Below are positions 49,978 through 62,350 of a DNA stretch of 64,000 nucleotides, in pieces (within the stretch, counting starts at the first letter, position 1; each line of letters opens with the position of its first letter). This DNA comes from Chaetoderma sp. LZ-2023a (Eukaryota > Mollusca > Caudofoveata > Chaetodermatida > Chaetodermatidae). The stretch spans positions 80,478,402 to 80,542,401 of the forward strand of contig CM067371.1 of NCBI GenBank assembly GCA_034401795.1, in the 5' to 3' direction. A model generated the notes under the pieces. It searched no databases, was not told where the DNA came from, and worked only from the letters and a program-made list of their open reading frames with translations. Made by a program: the position numbers and the translations under genes.

Positions 49978-51215
49978 TTAAATGTTAGGACCCTGTTTCC
50001 CACAATTACCATGGATTGCACATAAATCTATGCACCCCAGATTTGTCTTGTAACATTTGCACCGACCATGGCATGCTACTTTACAGTGACAGTGGATTAG
50101 CTCATGACATGCCTTACTGGATTCGGGTAAAGACGACCATTTAGGAGACCATCCATGGCTACTTTGTTCTCACCCCCATAAGGCAGGAGAGGGAAGCTGT
50201 GGTTTTGCATTTAATGCCTGCCCCCATATAGCTTGAAATGTCACTCGTTTTATGTGCTGCATCAATGCTCCTGGTATTGGTGGAATGTTCGCCAGTGCTC
50301 GGGCCCCTGAAGCAAACATGAGTTTCCTGGCTTCATTAACACGAGTAGCAGAAGACGTCTTTGAATACAGTAAAACAACGTAGCGTTCAAGACAATGTGC
50401 AATTTCGTCATGAATCTCTGCCGGGCTTCTGGATAGAGACAAGAACCTTTGCACGACCTCTGGAAATACAGTCCATACATCCAAGGCTGTTCTTTTTCCT
50501 CGTCCGACAAACGACGATGTGGTGTAACACCCTGTGAATGCACAAAAACAACGATGCTGCTTTTTCGTGCCCGAAGGCTGGAGGAAATTGCATGTGTAGG
50601 GATACATCGATAATGTTTGCCAACTCCAAATGCCACCAAGATCTCAGAAACGTGCAGGTCTTGAGCTTTGACCGCTGCGAGGACCAACACATCAGAGTCA
50701 ACAGTTCTAAGAAGCAGTTTCATGTGGCCATTTCTAGCGGCATTGACAGCATGGAGTATCATTCTAGTGTCCGCCTCCTCTTGGCTACAGGGGCCCATCG
50801 ATACAGTTGACTTGTTGTCACACTGATGTGCCGTGAGTACTTCATCAACATATGTAGTAAACAATTCTTTTTCACCTACATCTATTGCAGAAAGCTTTTG
50901 TGACAGGAAGGAGAAGAGTTCCTTATTTTCATCATTTCTCAAGCACGCTGGCTAGTTTTGAGGCAGTGTTGTCTTTCCCGAGACACGTCTTCTCGACCCT
51001 GTGCCACGAGATTCCCGCGTTTGTTCCTTTAGACTATTTTCTATGTACTGATTCCAAACGACATCCAATCTTTGAACATTTCCAAATTGAAACATGATGT
51101 ATGGGATGAAAATGGTTTCAGCATATTCATCAGATGTACGAACTGTTGCTGGCTTCAACATGTTGATTATAATAGCACCATCAAGTATTCTGACCGCTCT
51201 AACACAACCGCCCCC
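49978..51215 (-). pseudogene. Academ-like gene, copy 4: nuclease and CXC tail, second lineage
   Basis: Minus strand. It starts near 51215 with LDGAIIINMLKPATVRTSDE and NVQRLDVVWNQYI. Next, at 50942-50262: ENKELFSFLSQKL, SQEEADTRMILHA and TVDSDVLVLAAV. Then in another frame CAFTGCYTTSSFVGRGKR and HIKRVTFQA. In a third frame come WSPKWSSLPES and CHCKVACHGRCKC, ending at the TAA at 49978-49980. The order matches an XPG-like nuclease plus a Cys-rich tail as in copies 2 and 3, but the sequence belongs to another lineage. The usual GCDT Asp is Tyr here. At least three frame changes make it dead. No transposase core is visible upstream. Confidence 0.65.
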
Positions 51216-53278
51216 ACCCCATCCACTACCCTCCACACACACGCGCGAACGCATGCACACACCCTTCCCCCCCCACGTCCCCACCCACCCACCTCAAATG
51301 CAAAACTATAATATCCTACATTTGTACCAAATTTGGTGCTTTTTATCACATTTTAAACTCCTTTAGCAGCTGTACTATCAATGGTATGCTATATGTAGAG
51401 TTCCAGGATAGCAGTTCCATTGACAAGACGAGGAACCTCTCAACTGACTTTTATGAACAATTTGCTTTACCCCACTGATTCAGATTTGCTAATAAATTAG
51501 GTCAAACCAGCAAAAAAGCTCTTCAAATGCGTTTTTGCTAAGGACAAGATACCACTTAACCTACCTACACCAGCTTTTATCGTTATAAATTTAGTAGCCT
51601 ACATCCATGAATTTGAATGGCCTCCCTGGGTCGCGGTGTATATAAGAAGGGATACCGCGCCTATTGAATATTTTAACTCATATGAGCTATCACAATCAAG
51701 GACGCTTTTTAGCAAACAATTAGAGGCGCCGTAGATTTACTTCTGAAATCGACAGCCTTGGTACAAGGGCAATGTACAAAGTGCGGGGAATATTACCTAT
51801 ATTATATATTTTGCACAGATATCGTGGGGTTTGTTTATCAAAGATTTAAAAAGAGCTCAATACCTTACATAATAATGCTAAATTGTACAGCAACTTGCAT
51901 TCAAGTTGTTAAATAAAAGTATTATGAAACGCTATTTCAGATTTCTGTCTCTATTTCTACTAAGACATAAGGAGCGTAACTCCTAATACCATTTTAAAGG
52001 AGAAATCAGAGTTACCTCCCTTATCTATCGGCCATCATAGAACTCGGTATTATGGGTGGTCTGCTCTAACTGCAGCGACATATAGTGTTACATGCGGTTC
52101 TACATAGGCGATGCGCAATCCAGGTTAACCCGCAGCCTCAGAGATCTACTCCTATCCTGGTGTTTATTATAAACTACCATATCATAAAGCCAGAATATCG
52201 CCCTAATATACCTTTGCCTTTTTAGAAATGTTAAAGAATGCGCCATGGAACTAATAAATGCTCTTGAATGATAGATTTAGATAATAATCAACCTATAGCC
52301 ATCAGTTAAAACCAGAAATAAATCGGAATAATTTGAAAAAAGCAGCAAAATACCATTTATGTCACTCTGGCGGGAACCAATTAGTGACGCAGCTGGTGCT
52401 GTGCGCTTTGGCGTATCCCCAGCAAATAAATACTATCGGCTACGGCATGTCATATAATCTCAGTTACATTCGCGTTAGACTGATTAGCCACCACTTCATA
52501 CCGGTAAAATACTGTCTAATTTTAAAATAATTTGACTGAAAGACGTTGTTTCCAGAGATATGATCTACACTCAGTTACACGAATTAAAAATATTCAGTAG
52601 GCATTATGTTGCGACCTTGAAAACCAGCAGTGTATTTTGGAAATCATTTTGACCGAAACTCGTTGCTTCCACCAGAAACAGTTGACACACGCTGGAGTGC
52701 GAAGTACCAGCTATGTCACTAATTGGCTCCAAGTTAAGAGCTCCTAGATTTAGTAACTGCTTTTCCTCAAATAATCCTGATTCATTTCCATTTTTTTTAC
52801 CGGTGGTAGCTTATTTAATATTGTGTGCAATTACCAATAAACTTCATTTGTTATTTCCCTTTTCCCTTCCTTTAATTTAAAAACAGTAATAGGTATATAA
52901 GTAGCCGCATAAACTGAACCGCAAAAGAAACGTCGTATCAATAGAGGATATGAAGAGCCATTATAGCTTTATTTCGAAATGTGCACAACTTTGACTAGGG
53001 GCATCGGAGGAAGCCAATTCTTTGCAGGCATAGTCTGTAGACTGTTTTGCGAGTCTTTTCTCTTGTGGCGATCACACAATAGCCAGATTTAAAGTGCGCA
53101 AATGCCCAGATGAATACGTCTTGAAATGTGTTAAAATGCTCTGTCTCGTGTGTGTTATGGGACGCGGTTGCAAACAATTCACGGAAAAATTGAAATGCAC
53201 GTGCAACTAATGGTAGCTCTAGGTATAAAAGACACCCATAGTTCAAAGCCTGCCAGTTGTGATTTGGATACAGCAGCC
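51216..53278. other. Non-coding stretch with core-repeat remnants
   Basis: A CCCCAC/CACACA tract at 51208-51290. Weak core-like pieces at about 52510-52600 and 52615-52680 (GTATTTTGGAAATCATTTTG). A TATAAAAG at 53224 precedes the dead Tc1. No gene recognised. Confidence 0.45.
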
Positions 53279-53760
53279 ATGATGCGACTAAGTGCTAAAC
53301 GACGTGAACAAGCCATTGGACGTCTGAACGCCGGGCAACGCCCTCAAGTCATTGCAAATAGCACCAACGGCCGTCCACGCAGTGGTCTCTCCAGGGTCAC
53401 AACATAATCGCTACATACTGGGTCAATACCTCCACGACCGATTCGCTAGAGCAACGGAAACAGCTCGTCAGATCATTGGCACCCACCAGCGACCCATTGG
53501 CGAAGACACGCTCCGACGCCGTTTAGCCGCCAACAACATGGCATGTCGTCGTCTAGCCACAGGGGTCCTCTACTCACAGCTCGTCACCGTCAGCATTGGC
53601 GTCATCAGCAATGGTGGACCATAGTCTTCTCAGATGAAAGCCGTTACTGCATTTCTACCGCAGATGGCAGAGCCAGCGTAGGGAGGAGGAGGGGCGAACG
53701 GTATGCAGATGTATGCGTCATGGAAAGAGCTATAGGTTTGGGTAATTTCATAAGCCAGCT
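53279..53760 (+). pseudogene. Dead Tc1-like transposase, different family
   Basis: From 53279: MMRLSAKRREQAIGRLNAG, a Tc1 first-helix pattern. Then, after a deletion and frame changes, GRPRSGLSRVTT, LHDRFARATETARQIIGTH and GEDTLRRRLAANNMACRR. After a further shift, LTARHRQHWRHQQWW and IVFSDESRYCISTADGR with the first catalytic Asp. The second Asp and the Glu are missing. It is unlike copies A and B in sequence. Confidence 0.65.
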
Positions 53761-55682
53761 CTTTTGAAAATCTATCACCGGGAATGAATAACGACGCTCA
53801 GCTAACCTATTTACAGACAGAGCTTAATAAATGCGTTATTTGCGTACTGTTATTAATTCAAGTTTTAAATTATCAAAAAAGTAAAACTTCTGCTGATCCG
53901 CCGTCTGCCTTTTTCTGTAACTCGGAACTCAAAATACAGGTTCATAATGTTAAATGCCATAAAAAGCATCCCCATACAGGTCTTTTTCAACAGGCTTTGT
54001 GGGCTTTTTCTTACTTCAGAGCCGCAGATGTAGGGATTTCTATTGAATTAACCCATTGACTGTCAGCGATCTTTTAGCTACTAATTTTAGCCAGGTGATA
54101 ACTGGAATATTTGAAACTGAAGACGATATTACAACTGTGCCCTTAGCCACCAACAACCTGCCGTTAAAATGCTTTCAAAATATTCCCATATCCTAGTTAA
54201 AGTGGGAGGCTATGTAGAGTGCGTGCAATCATTGCAAACATCTGCAGCAGCAGTAGCAGCATGACTAGCCATAGAGTTTTGTCAGCATAGAGTTTAGATG
54301 ATAGAAATATGATATTGGGCGAAATGCAGCTAATAATTATAATAGTAATAATAATAATAAAAATAATAATAATAATAATGAAAATGTTGAAAATGCTTGA
54401 TTGATAACAGATATTTAAATGCTTATAAAATGAGGGCTTATTCAAGAGGCTGACCCACATAGCCAAATGGGAGCGTTAGGTATTTATTACATAGGATGCA
54501 TTTTGAATACGTTGGTTCAAAGATTTTTGTCAAGTTTTTGGCACAGATAATGTGATTTTTACCATGTACAATAGAACTCAGCTAATGAGCTAACTTCACT
54601 ACTCCCGGATCAATAACAGCAGCTAAGATGTTATCAAATGAAAAACCTCTTATTATAGTTTACGGTTAAACCTTTGATTTTAATAACTGTTGTTATGACA
54701 GTTCCATCAGTCATTTCATAGGCATATGACTTTGGGCCTGAGGATACTGTCACATTTCGGATCGGATCTGTAGAACTTTCCAACATGCTGTAGTACATAA
54801 TTTCATTTCTCTGGTTTTACATCATTGCATTCTGTATATAATTAATTTTATATTGCTATTTGATTAGTATGGTTGTACAGTATTTCACAAATTTGAATGA
54901 TATGAATATTTGTCCATTTTCAGCCGTATTGTTTGGTCGGGTTTTGAGGTTATGGTCTAAGCGTGCTTCTTTGATATGGTAATTAGCCCTCCAGGTGGAA
55001 TATGTTTAATCTGTCTTTAGACTGGTATCTTGGTCAGTCACATTTAGTTTGCAGCAGGCATTGTAATGCTGGTCAGTTTGTAGCCCTATTTCAGGAGCAG
55101 TACCTTTGAACTGGTCATTTTGAAAATTTGCATGTTAACCAACAGCCTGTCGGAGGGACGGAACCGTGGTTGCGTGGTGTTGGAATGGCCATTGTGATTT
55201 CTCGTGACGATATTGCGCCTCAGGTAGATATAAGTTTGACAATTTATGTATATATTCTGTATTTTGTTATTATTCATTTTGCAGTTGAAATGGTAAACCC
55301 ACAAATTGGTTTTATATCCCCTATTTGTCAAACGGAGGTATATGACGAGCTTATGGTGATATGATGTTAAATGTTTATAAATGGCAATCTATTGCCACCT
55401 CCACATGTCGCATATTTATTCCTCAGTTTTAACATGCTTGGGATACATATGAATCGAACATTGTACAACAACTGACGACATTCGTGTATCTATCGGTAAC
55501 CTATGAGCCGGACACCGCCATTCGCTCGCCACGGAGCGTGATTCAGGCCGTCGTGACATCATCATCTCTTAACTGTATGCAGATCGACCGCTGGTACACA
55601 CGTACAGTGCCGTATCTTATTGGGTATTTGGCACGTGACTTTAAAAGATAAGTTCGGGTATCACCATTTATAATACGTAGGC
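53761..55682. other. Non-coding stretch with (AAT)n
   Basis: A core-like remnant at about 54100-54185 (GGAATATTTGAAACTGAAG ... TTTCAAAATATTCCC) and an (AAT)n tract at about 54337-54380. A 78-codon frame at 55128-55364 has no motif I recognise. No RNA gene seen. Confidence 0.45.
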
Positions 55683-56070
55683 AATGGACCGTTCGAAGTT
55701 TATCCATTTATCATATGACGTCATAGTCAACTACGTGACGTGTACTACGATATCATAATCAATGACGTCATTATGACATCGTGAATGACGTAGATACGTA
55801 GGCCCACGTCACGAAGGCATAATTGAAGACGACCTATGCGTTGTACGAATTGTTAATAAATATTCTGAATATTTTGAAACTAATTTGACTGGGCGCTGTT
55901 GTTGCCCTAGGTAGCAACAGCACACAGACAAATTACTTACAAAATATTCAACAGCTTACCTGTAGTTTTCGGGAAATTGATAGTCAAGGCATTCGGGGAT
56001 CGATCTATCCCAACACGACGAAGTGTCGGTGGAGCTTAGCGGGGCATAGCTAAAACTGGAAAGGTCCATT
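55683..56070. repeat. Palindromic-core MITE, complete, with CRE cluster
   Basis: Left end AATGGACCGTTCG at 55683, right end TGGAAAGGTCCATT at 56070. It contains ATATGACGTCATAGTC, AATGACGTCATTATG and related sites in the left third. The core at 55862-55955 has GTTGTTGCCCTAGGTAGCAACAG at its centre. The right third has CGATCTATCCCAACACG and GGTGGAGCTTAGC. Confidence 0.75.
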
Positions 56071-56462
56071 TGCAGGCAATATCACCATATACTCTATTAA
56101 CTGTACAGGTATATATATTTTATTTTGTTTACATTATTTATGTTATGAAATGGATTGATTTATTTCAACTTTAAAGGATAACTAATCCCATCTCTTGATA
56201 GCTATCCAGGTGATCTAACACGCCGCTCATAAACTATACAGGTAATTTTAAGCTTTTTATCATGGCACTAAGGAAAGATATTCAGGTTTAGACGTTAGTA
56301 GTTAAAAACGTTGGTACATTTCTACACCCTATGATGGCTGTCATGATTTACTTTTCAACCAATTAGAAAAAACCTAGTGTGTCTGCCTCGGTATATATGC
56401 TCAGTCATAGAGGTGCCCGCTATAGTTTGGCGATGTGGTATAAAAGTAATCATACAGGTAAG

Positions 56463-56565
56463 TTGTTGAATATTTTGAAACTAATTTGACTGGAAGTTGG
56501 TGCCGCCATAGGCAACAACAACCACTTCCAGTCAAATTAGTTTCAAAATATTCAACTGGATGATT
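56463..56565. repeat. Palindromic core repeat, cleanest copy
   Basis: Arms TTGAATATTTTGAAACTAAT and ATTAGTTTCAAAATATTCAA extend through TTGACTGGAAGT/ACTTCCAGTCAA as perfect complements of about 33 bases, with a loop of about 30 bases holding GCCATAGGC. Confidence 0.8.
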
Positions 56566-57803
56566 ATTACATAATAAATAATGCAACGCATTGGCGCTTA
56601 CATGACATCACGCACTATAGCGTGAGGAAACAAAATGGCGGCGATTACTGTTCAACATTTACTCGATATTACAACGCAGATAATTGCGATACAGATCAGG
56701 GAATGTGACAGGATATGAATAATATGGAATCTATAAACCATATTCTATCGGTGCAATACAGCATTTGAGATGAGATTGCCATACCTTTAAAGTATGTGAT
56801 GCGTTATAATTTGTGAGACACAACATTACTGAATGCCCACGAGCTGTATTTAATGCCCTGTCATAGACTATTTTATGCGTCACAAGTTAGTCGACGTCAC
56901 AGTGATAATGGTCAAGCAGTATGACAGGTCCATTTAGTCACATGAAGAGGACACAGAGAGGATCACTAGACCCTCATATCTGTGACCAACACGAAGTTTG
57001 TGATTTTGACTCTTATAGGAATTTCATTATCAAAGTAGTCTAAGCGATTAGGGAAAGTTTCAATTGAAGGGCGGATAGTTATCTGAATACGTCCTCAGAT
57101 TGGTAAATCCTAGAGGTCTATTTATCGGTAACTTAAATCCATTCAAAAAAAATTTCCCGAAAAACTGCATTCCCGACCCGTGCTAAAAAAATAGCATTTA
57201 CAAACGGAGCAATTCTAGTTTCTTTATTAAAATATCATGATATTTTGCGCAATCTAGGCGAAGCATCGTAATGTCACTTGAGCAATATTTTTTAATTTAC
57301 GTCTGAAAATTAAATACTGATTTTTCCATGCTATTATAGCATTTATTACAATTGCCTTTTTTTCTAATGCTTTCATGCGAGAACTGAAGGCCCATAATAA
57401 ACTTTAGCTGGATAAGGCCCAGTATAATTAGATTTTCAGGTATATTACAAATGTGAGAAAGCGCCTTTAACACTCTAACTCGGGAAATTCCGTAGACTAT
57501 CTGAAATAATGTTTAAATTATCCTTAAAATGAATGCCTCTAATGTCAGGAAAACAGATTTTACGCCCATTTAAACCAATTCCCGTAGGCTTAAGCTCACC
57601 GTTTCAATATAGCCATTTCAGAATAAACCCAGGGGCGTTATGAGCAAAACATATAACGTTTCACTGTAGATAAGAAGTTATTTTATGTTTATTAGCGTCA
57701 TAAGGATCAACTGTTTCTAAACGCCAATTCATAAAGTGGTCAAATGCCCCATCGTCCAAGAAAACAAATTATTGATTATTAGATCCGCATTCTACACAGA
57801 ACG
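56566..57803. other. Non-coding AT-rich stretch
   Basis: No ORF with motifs, no repeat family recognised and no RNA gene seen. Confidence 0.45.
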
Positions 57804-57958
57804 AATGGACTTTTCCATTTTTAGCTATGCCCTACCTCTCGCTGGTGTTGGGATCGATCGATCTCTGAACTTCTTGACTATCAATTTCCAGAAAACTATA
57901 CAGGTGAGCCGTTGAGTATTTTGAAACTAATTTGACTAGGCGCTGTTGCTGCCATAGT
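57804..57958. repeat. Palindromic-core MITE truncated by a retrotransposon
   Basis: AATGGACTTTTCCATTTTTAG at 57804, then CTCTCGCTGGTGTTGGGATC and one core arm ending GCTGTTGCTGCCATAG at 57958, the exact centre of the core palindrome. RTE-like coding sequence begins right after. The second half is not found after the retrotransposon's 3' end. Confidence 0.7.
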
Positions 57959-57965
57959 CACCTAC

Positions 57966-58387
57966 AACTTACCCAAGCGACACTGACACGCAATTATCAT
58001 ACAAAAAGGCCCTCAGGGAGCAGATAGCTAACATCGACATCAGCTCCGATCCAAACGAAGGTCTAACCAAAATACTGATATCTATGGTATCATCAGCTAC
58101 TAGCACCATAGGTCTTCTAAAAAACAACAGAACTAGGTATACTGACGACACTCTTGTAGTAAAACAGTCGGCAGAACAGAAAGCGTTACGACTGCGCATC
58201 TATCAAAGTGGCCAAAGTGAAGATCGCACTAAACTACGCCAGGAACGCAATAGCAGTCTGCGCCACATTAGCGAACGCTTAAAAGTTCTTGCTATCCAAC
58301 AAGCAGATGAAATCACTGCCACGGATGACTGGCACAAAATGTGTAGGGCATCCCGAGCCCTGCGAGTTACTAACTACACACCACCAC
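57966..58387 (+). pseudogene. Outer RTE copy: linker between endonuclease and RT
   Basis: The frame from 58084 reads RTRYTDDTLVVKQSAEQKAL and KLRQERNSSLRHISERLKVL, ending ASRALRVTNYTPPL. The charged helical segment is typical between endonuclease and RT in RTE-type ORFs. The stretch before 58084 is frameshifted but matches 59385-59660 of the inner copy. Confidence 0.6.
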
Positions 58388-58457
58388 TCAACTTTGTTGG
58401 GAAACTAAATCATCAAGGATTGCGGGTTGACATCCGCATACAGAGGCAACTCTGATT

Positions 58458-59461
58458 ATGTCTACCCTTCAAACAAGAAACTGTGCTCGTCATCCTCGGA
58501 CGACGCAATCTTTCCAGGAGCTTACCATAGCCACGTGGAATGTACGTGGTTTGAGTGCAACATCAAAGAGGCGAACCTTAGGTGCAGACTGTGAACACCA
58601 TAACATCGATATTGCATGCATTCAAGAGACTAAAGTAGCTAAACACTCAGAGTAGCAACTACAGACAGGCCATAAGCTAGTGCTCATGGAGCAAAACAGG
58701 CCACATACCGGGGCTTAGGCTTCGTAATCGGACCAAGGGTCTTGGATCATGCCATTAGTTTTGGATACGTCAGTGATCGCGTTGCATTCATCGACCTGGC
58801 TATACCTACGCGAAAACACACCACCACTAAGTGTCGAATTCTCAACACATATGGCCCAACTACCGAAAAAGCCAGAGAATCCAGCAATATTAGATTCCTT
58901 CTATGCAGAACTGAGCTCCGCCATTACAATCCCAGCTAGATGGCAACTGTTCGTGTGTGGAGATTTCAACTCCAAGCTGGGTAAACTCGGAATTGCGGAC
59001 AAAAGTTCAGGACTTGGCTTATGCATGGATCCTATGGAGAGGGCACACGCAACAGCAATGGAGATGCACTGGTGGCATTCCTTAGTTCCATTGGGCTATT
59101 TGTTACAAATATGGCTTTCAAACATCCATGCCGTCACCGGACAACATGGACTGGACACATTAATTATCGCAAAGCCCCAAACGGGTCTAAGGCTACAACA
59201 GCTGTCTTCAACCAAATAGACTTCATACTATGCAAGACAGAAGCAAAACCCTTACTCTGGAACACTCGATCGTATAGAGGCACAGACCTCAATTCTGACC
59301 ATAAGCTAGTCATTATACGGCTTCAGATGAACGATCTCTACCTAATATATAAACACCATACCAGGCAAGAGGGTAGAGTCACCTACAACATATCCAAGCT
59401 CATCAGCGACACTGACACTCAAATATCATACAAAAAATCCCTCGGGGGAGCAGATAGCTAA
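58458..59461 (+). pseudogene. Inner RTE copy: APE-type endonuclease
   Basis: Frames at 58458, 58742/58749 and 59021 together read an apurinic-type endonuclease. ATWNVRGL holds the Asn, IACIQETK the catalytic Glu, NTYGPT comes next, FVCGDFNSKLG has the Asp/Asn pair, NQIDFILC and GTDLNSDHKLVI hold the closing Ser-Asp-His. All key motifs are recognisable. Stops at 58653 and two frame changes inactivate it. It would nick target DNA to prime reverse transcription. Confidence 0.75.
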
Positions 59462-59683
59462 CATCAATGTCCCCTCCGATCCAAATGAAGCCCTAACCAA
59501 AATACTGAAATCTATGGAATCATCCGCTACAAGCACCATAGGTGTTCTTACAAACAACCAACCTAGGTATACTGACGACCCTCTAGTAGTAAAACTACCA
59601 ACAGAGCAGAAAGCATTACGGCTGCGCATCTATCAAAGTGGCTAAAGTGAAGACCTCACCAAACTACGCCGGGAGTGCAATAT

Positions 59684-60544
59684 TATTCATGTCACCAGCC
59701 TTCGACACAATTAAATGCTCAAAGATCCTAGATGTACTGCGCCAGGCCAGTTGCAGTGAAGATGAGCTACGACTAGTGAGACTACTGCTTGCAGACACCA
59801 AGCTGAGAGTACGAGTCAAGTCAGTGAAGTCTGTAGAGTTTGAGACATCAATCGACTCCCCAGGGTCTATCTCCGGTGCTTTTCACCTGCTACCTTACTG
59901 CTGCATTGAAATCTGTGCGGGAAAGTTCCACAAGACCATACACCAGCACACACCCCCCCCCCCCCACACACACACTTTCAATACTGGGCACGCCACTAGA
60001 GATGGAATATGCCGACAATGTGGACTTCATAGACGAGGAAAAGAAACCCCTTGACGAACATCTCCCAATAGTTGCAGGCAAACTAAAAATTGAGAATCTC
60101 TTTATGAATGAATCCAAAACAGAGTTCACCCACATATATCTATCGACAAAGCATCAAAATATAGGAAATGACGGCCCACTTCGTGGCGGCAAACCATGGA
60201 GGAAAAGTAACATTCTGGGTTCACTGCTTTGCACTACTGCTGACATTTCTGCATGCTGCGTCATGGGCAACATAGCTTTCCAGTCCTTCTGGAAGCTATG
60301 GATTCGTAGATCAAAGATGCCCTTGATAAAGAGGCTACGTTTATACAATGCAACATGCGTATCCTCGATGCTGTATAACTGTAACAGCTGGGCAGCAAAG
60401 ATGGCCCATGTTTGGCCATGTGCTAAGGATGCCAGAAGAGACATCAGCACAGAAAGCCCTGGTATTCGCCCCACTCGGAGCCAGCAAATACAAAGCCAGG
60501 AGAGGACGTCATTGTATAAATCTGCTAAGCGTGCTACGAGGTGA
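59684..60544 (+). pseudogene. Inner RTE copy: reverse transcriptase, N-terminally deleted
   Basis: Reads SPAFDTIKCSKIL (RT motif A Asp), SEDELRLVRLLLADTKLRVR, then SPGSISGAF where SPQGDSLSP is expected. In another frame: MEYADNVDFIDEE, where the YADD box has become YADN. Then ESKTEFTHIYL, ILGSLLCTTADI, LYNCNSWAAK. Loss of the second motif C Asp and the missing N-terminus make it inactive. Confidence 0.7.
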
Positions 60545-60718
60545 CCTCAAGAAAGCAGGAATCGGTACACTCCAAGTCAAGAATGGACCTGAGGAGGCTA
60601 AGGATTTCAGCTGAGGACAAGACACAGTGGGCAAAAGCGAAGTAGGACTGATTGCAGCTGTACGATGTTTCTACTACTACAGCCGCAGATTACAGTAATC
60701 ATACACACACCACCACTC

Positions 60719-61120
60719 ACTGTACACGAATCTGAAGGCCACTTTATCGGGACTGACCAGGGTAAAGCCGAGGCAATTCGGGAATGGCTCAAGGAACAGT
60801 TCAGTGAACACGATGATGAGCACTTGCACCCATTCTCAGGAGACCCCAGGCCATTACTTAAACCAATTAATACAGCAGAAGTTGAGAAGGCACTGAAAGC
60901 CCTGAGATGGACGTGCATCCGGACCTTATGGCATGAGCAATGAACTATTCAAATATGCAAGTGACATTATCTCAAAACCGATGACGCACCTAATCAATTC
61001 AGCTTTTATGCACCACTTTCCCATCGACGCTGTAAGCCAAGGCACCCTTATCGTGCCACCCAAGCCCAAGAGGCATCCTGGCCACCCAATCCCTTCACCA
61101 CTACAAAATGGGCACTGACA
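60719..61120 (+). pseudogene. Outer RTE copy: start of RT region
   Basis: TVHESEGHFIGTDQGKAEAI, HPFSGDPRPLLKPINTAEVE, then in a second frame NELFKYASDIISKPMTHLIN and HFPIDAVSQGTLIVPPKPKR. These are the fingers-region motifs of RTE-type RT. They are followed by a deletion. Confidence 0.65.
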
Positions 61121-61209
61121 CGAGCTTTTTTTATTTTCTTTAGGAAATCATTATGTACCTTATGAATCTGGTGCAGAGACAAAACTCGTAGCCATATAGG
61201 TGGTCCCTG

Positions 61210-62200
61210 GAAAAGCCACAGACTAGCGAAGTCTGCAGAGTTTGAGACATCAATCGGCTCCCCACAAGGAGATGGCCTATCCCCTATCCTTTTCATCTAT
61301 TGCCTTACTGCTGCATTGAAATCTGTGTGGGAAAATTCAACAAAACCACCAACATCAACCCCACCCCACCCCCCATCGCTTATACTTGGTACGCCGCTAA
61401 AGATGGAATATGCTGACGATGTGCATTTCATATATGAGGAAAAGATACCCCTTGACGAACTTCTCCCAATAGTTTCCAGCAAACTAACAATAGAGAATCT
61501 CTTTATGATACGGATACTGATAAATTTATTACACCCAGACTTTGTACAAAGTATATGGGGTTATATACAAATTTTCCACATCAATCTATGAACACGCAAC
61601 AACTTTTTATAATCATTATTATTATTACCATACATAATTATTAATATTATTATTATCATTAACGTCATCAGCCTTTTATGAATGAAACCAAAATAGAGTT
61701 CACCCACTTATACCTATTTACAAAGCATGAAACTAAAGAAAATGACGATCCAATTTGTGGCAGCGAACCATGAAGGAAAAGTAAAATACTGGGCTCACTG
61801 ATTTGTAGCACTGCCGATATTGCTGCACGTTGCGTCATGGAGAGCATCGCTTTATACAATGCAGCCTGCGTATTCTGGATGCGGTATAACTGTAACAGCT
61901 GGGCAGCTCCAATTGCAGCTCTAGACAAACTTGATGCCTACCACCGCAAACACATACACACCATCACTGGGCACCGATGGCCAGACATAACAATTTCCTA
62001 TGATGATACAAGATGTGTAATACATTGCTGCTGTCCGCAAAAGTCGCCCAGTAAAGATGGTCCATGTTTGGCCATGTGCTAAGGATGCCAGGGCCACACC
62101 AGCACAGAGAGCCATGTCATATGCCCTACTGAGAGCCAGCAAATACAAAGACAAGAAAGTGCAGCAATGCAAACTCTGTTAAGCATGCTACGAGGTGACC
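61210..62200 (+). pseudogene. Outer RTE copy: RT palm and C-terminus
   Basis: SIGSPQGDGLSPILF is motif B and MEYADDVHFIYEE keeps an intact YADD box, unlike the inner copy. An (ATT)n tract at 61613-61660 interrupts, then ETKIEFTHLYL, ILGSLICSTADI, YNCNSWAAPIAALDKLDAYH and HTITGHRWPDI. Frameshifts and lost segments make it dead. Confidence 0.65.
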
Positions 62201-62350
62201 TAAAAAGCAGGACTTGGTACAGTCAAGAATGGGCCCGAGGAAGCTAAAATGTTTGGCTGAGGACAAGACAGACTGATCAAAAGCGAAGACGGATTGATTG
62301 CAGCTATATGATGTCTCTACTACTACAGCCACAGAATACAGTAATCATAC

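Larger units (their letters stand above)
58391..60704 (+). mobile_element. Inner RTE-like non-LTR element, 2.3 kb
   Basis: Inserted in the outer copy with a 15-bp duplication, ACACACCACCACTCA. It begins with a leader of about 67 bases, then an ORF start at 58458, so the 5' end may be complete. It ends ACAGTAATCATAC, as does the outer copy. An internal deletion near 59660-59690 removes the first part of the RT. Confidence 0.8.
57959..62350 (+). mobile_element. Outer RTE-like non-LTR element, interrupted
   Basis: Two pieces of one element: 57959-58390 (linker after the endonuclease) and 60705-62350 (RT to 3' end). Both contain ACACACCACCACTCA, once at 58376-58390 and once at 60705-60719, which is the duplication made by the inner insertion. 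Joining across one copy gives a continuous reading (ALRVTNYTPPL into TVHESEGHF). The 3' end is GTAATCATAC at 62350. It is 5'-truncated. Confidence 0.75.

Noticed and set aside
55128-55364. 78-codon plus-strand ORF
   Set aside because: Nothing recognisable, and no promoter or splice context; left as unannotated.
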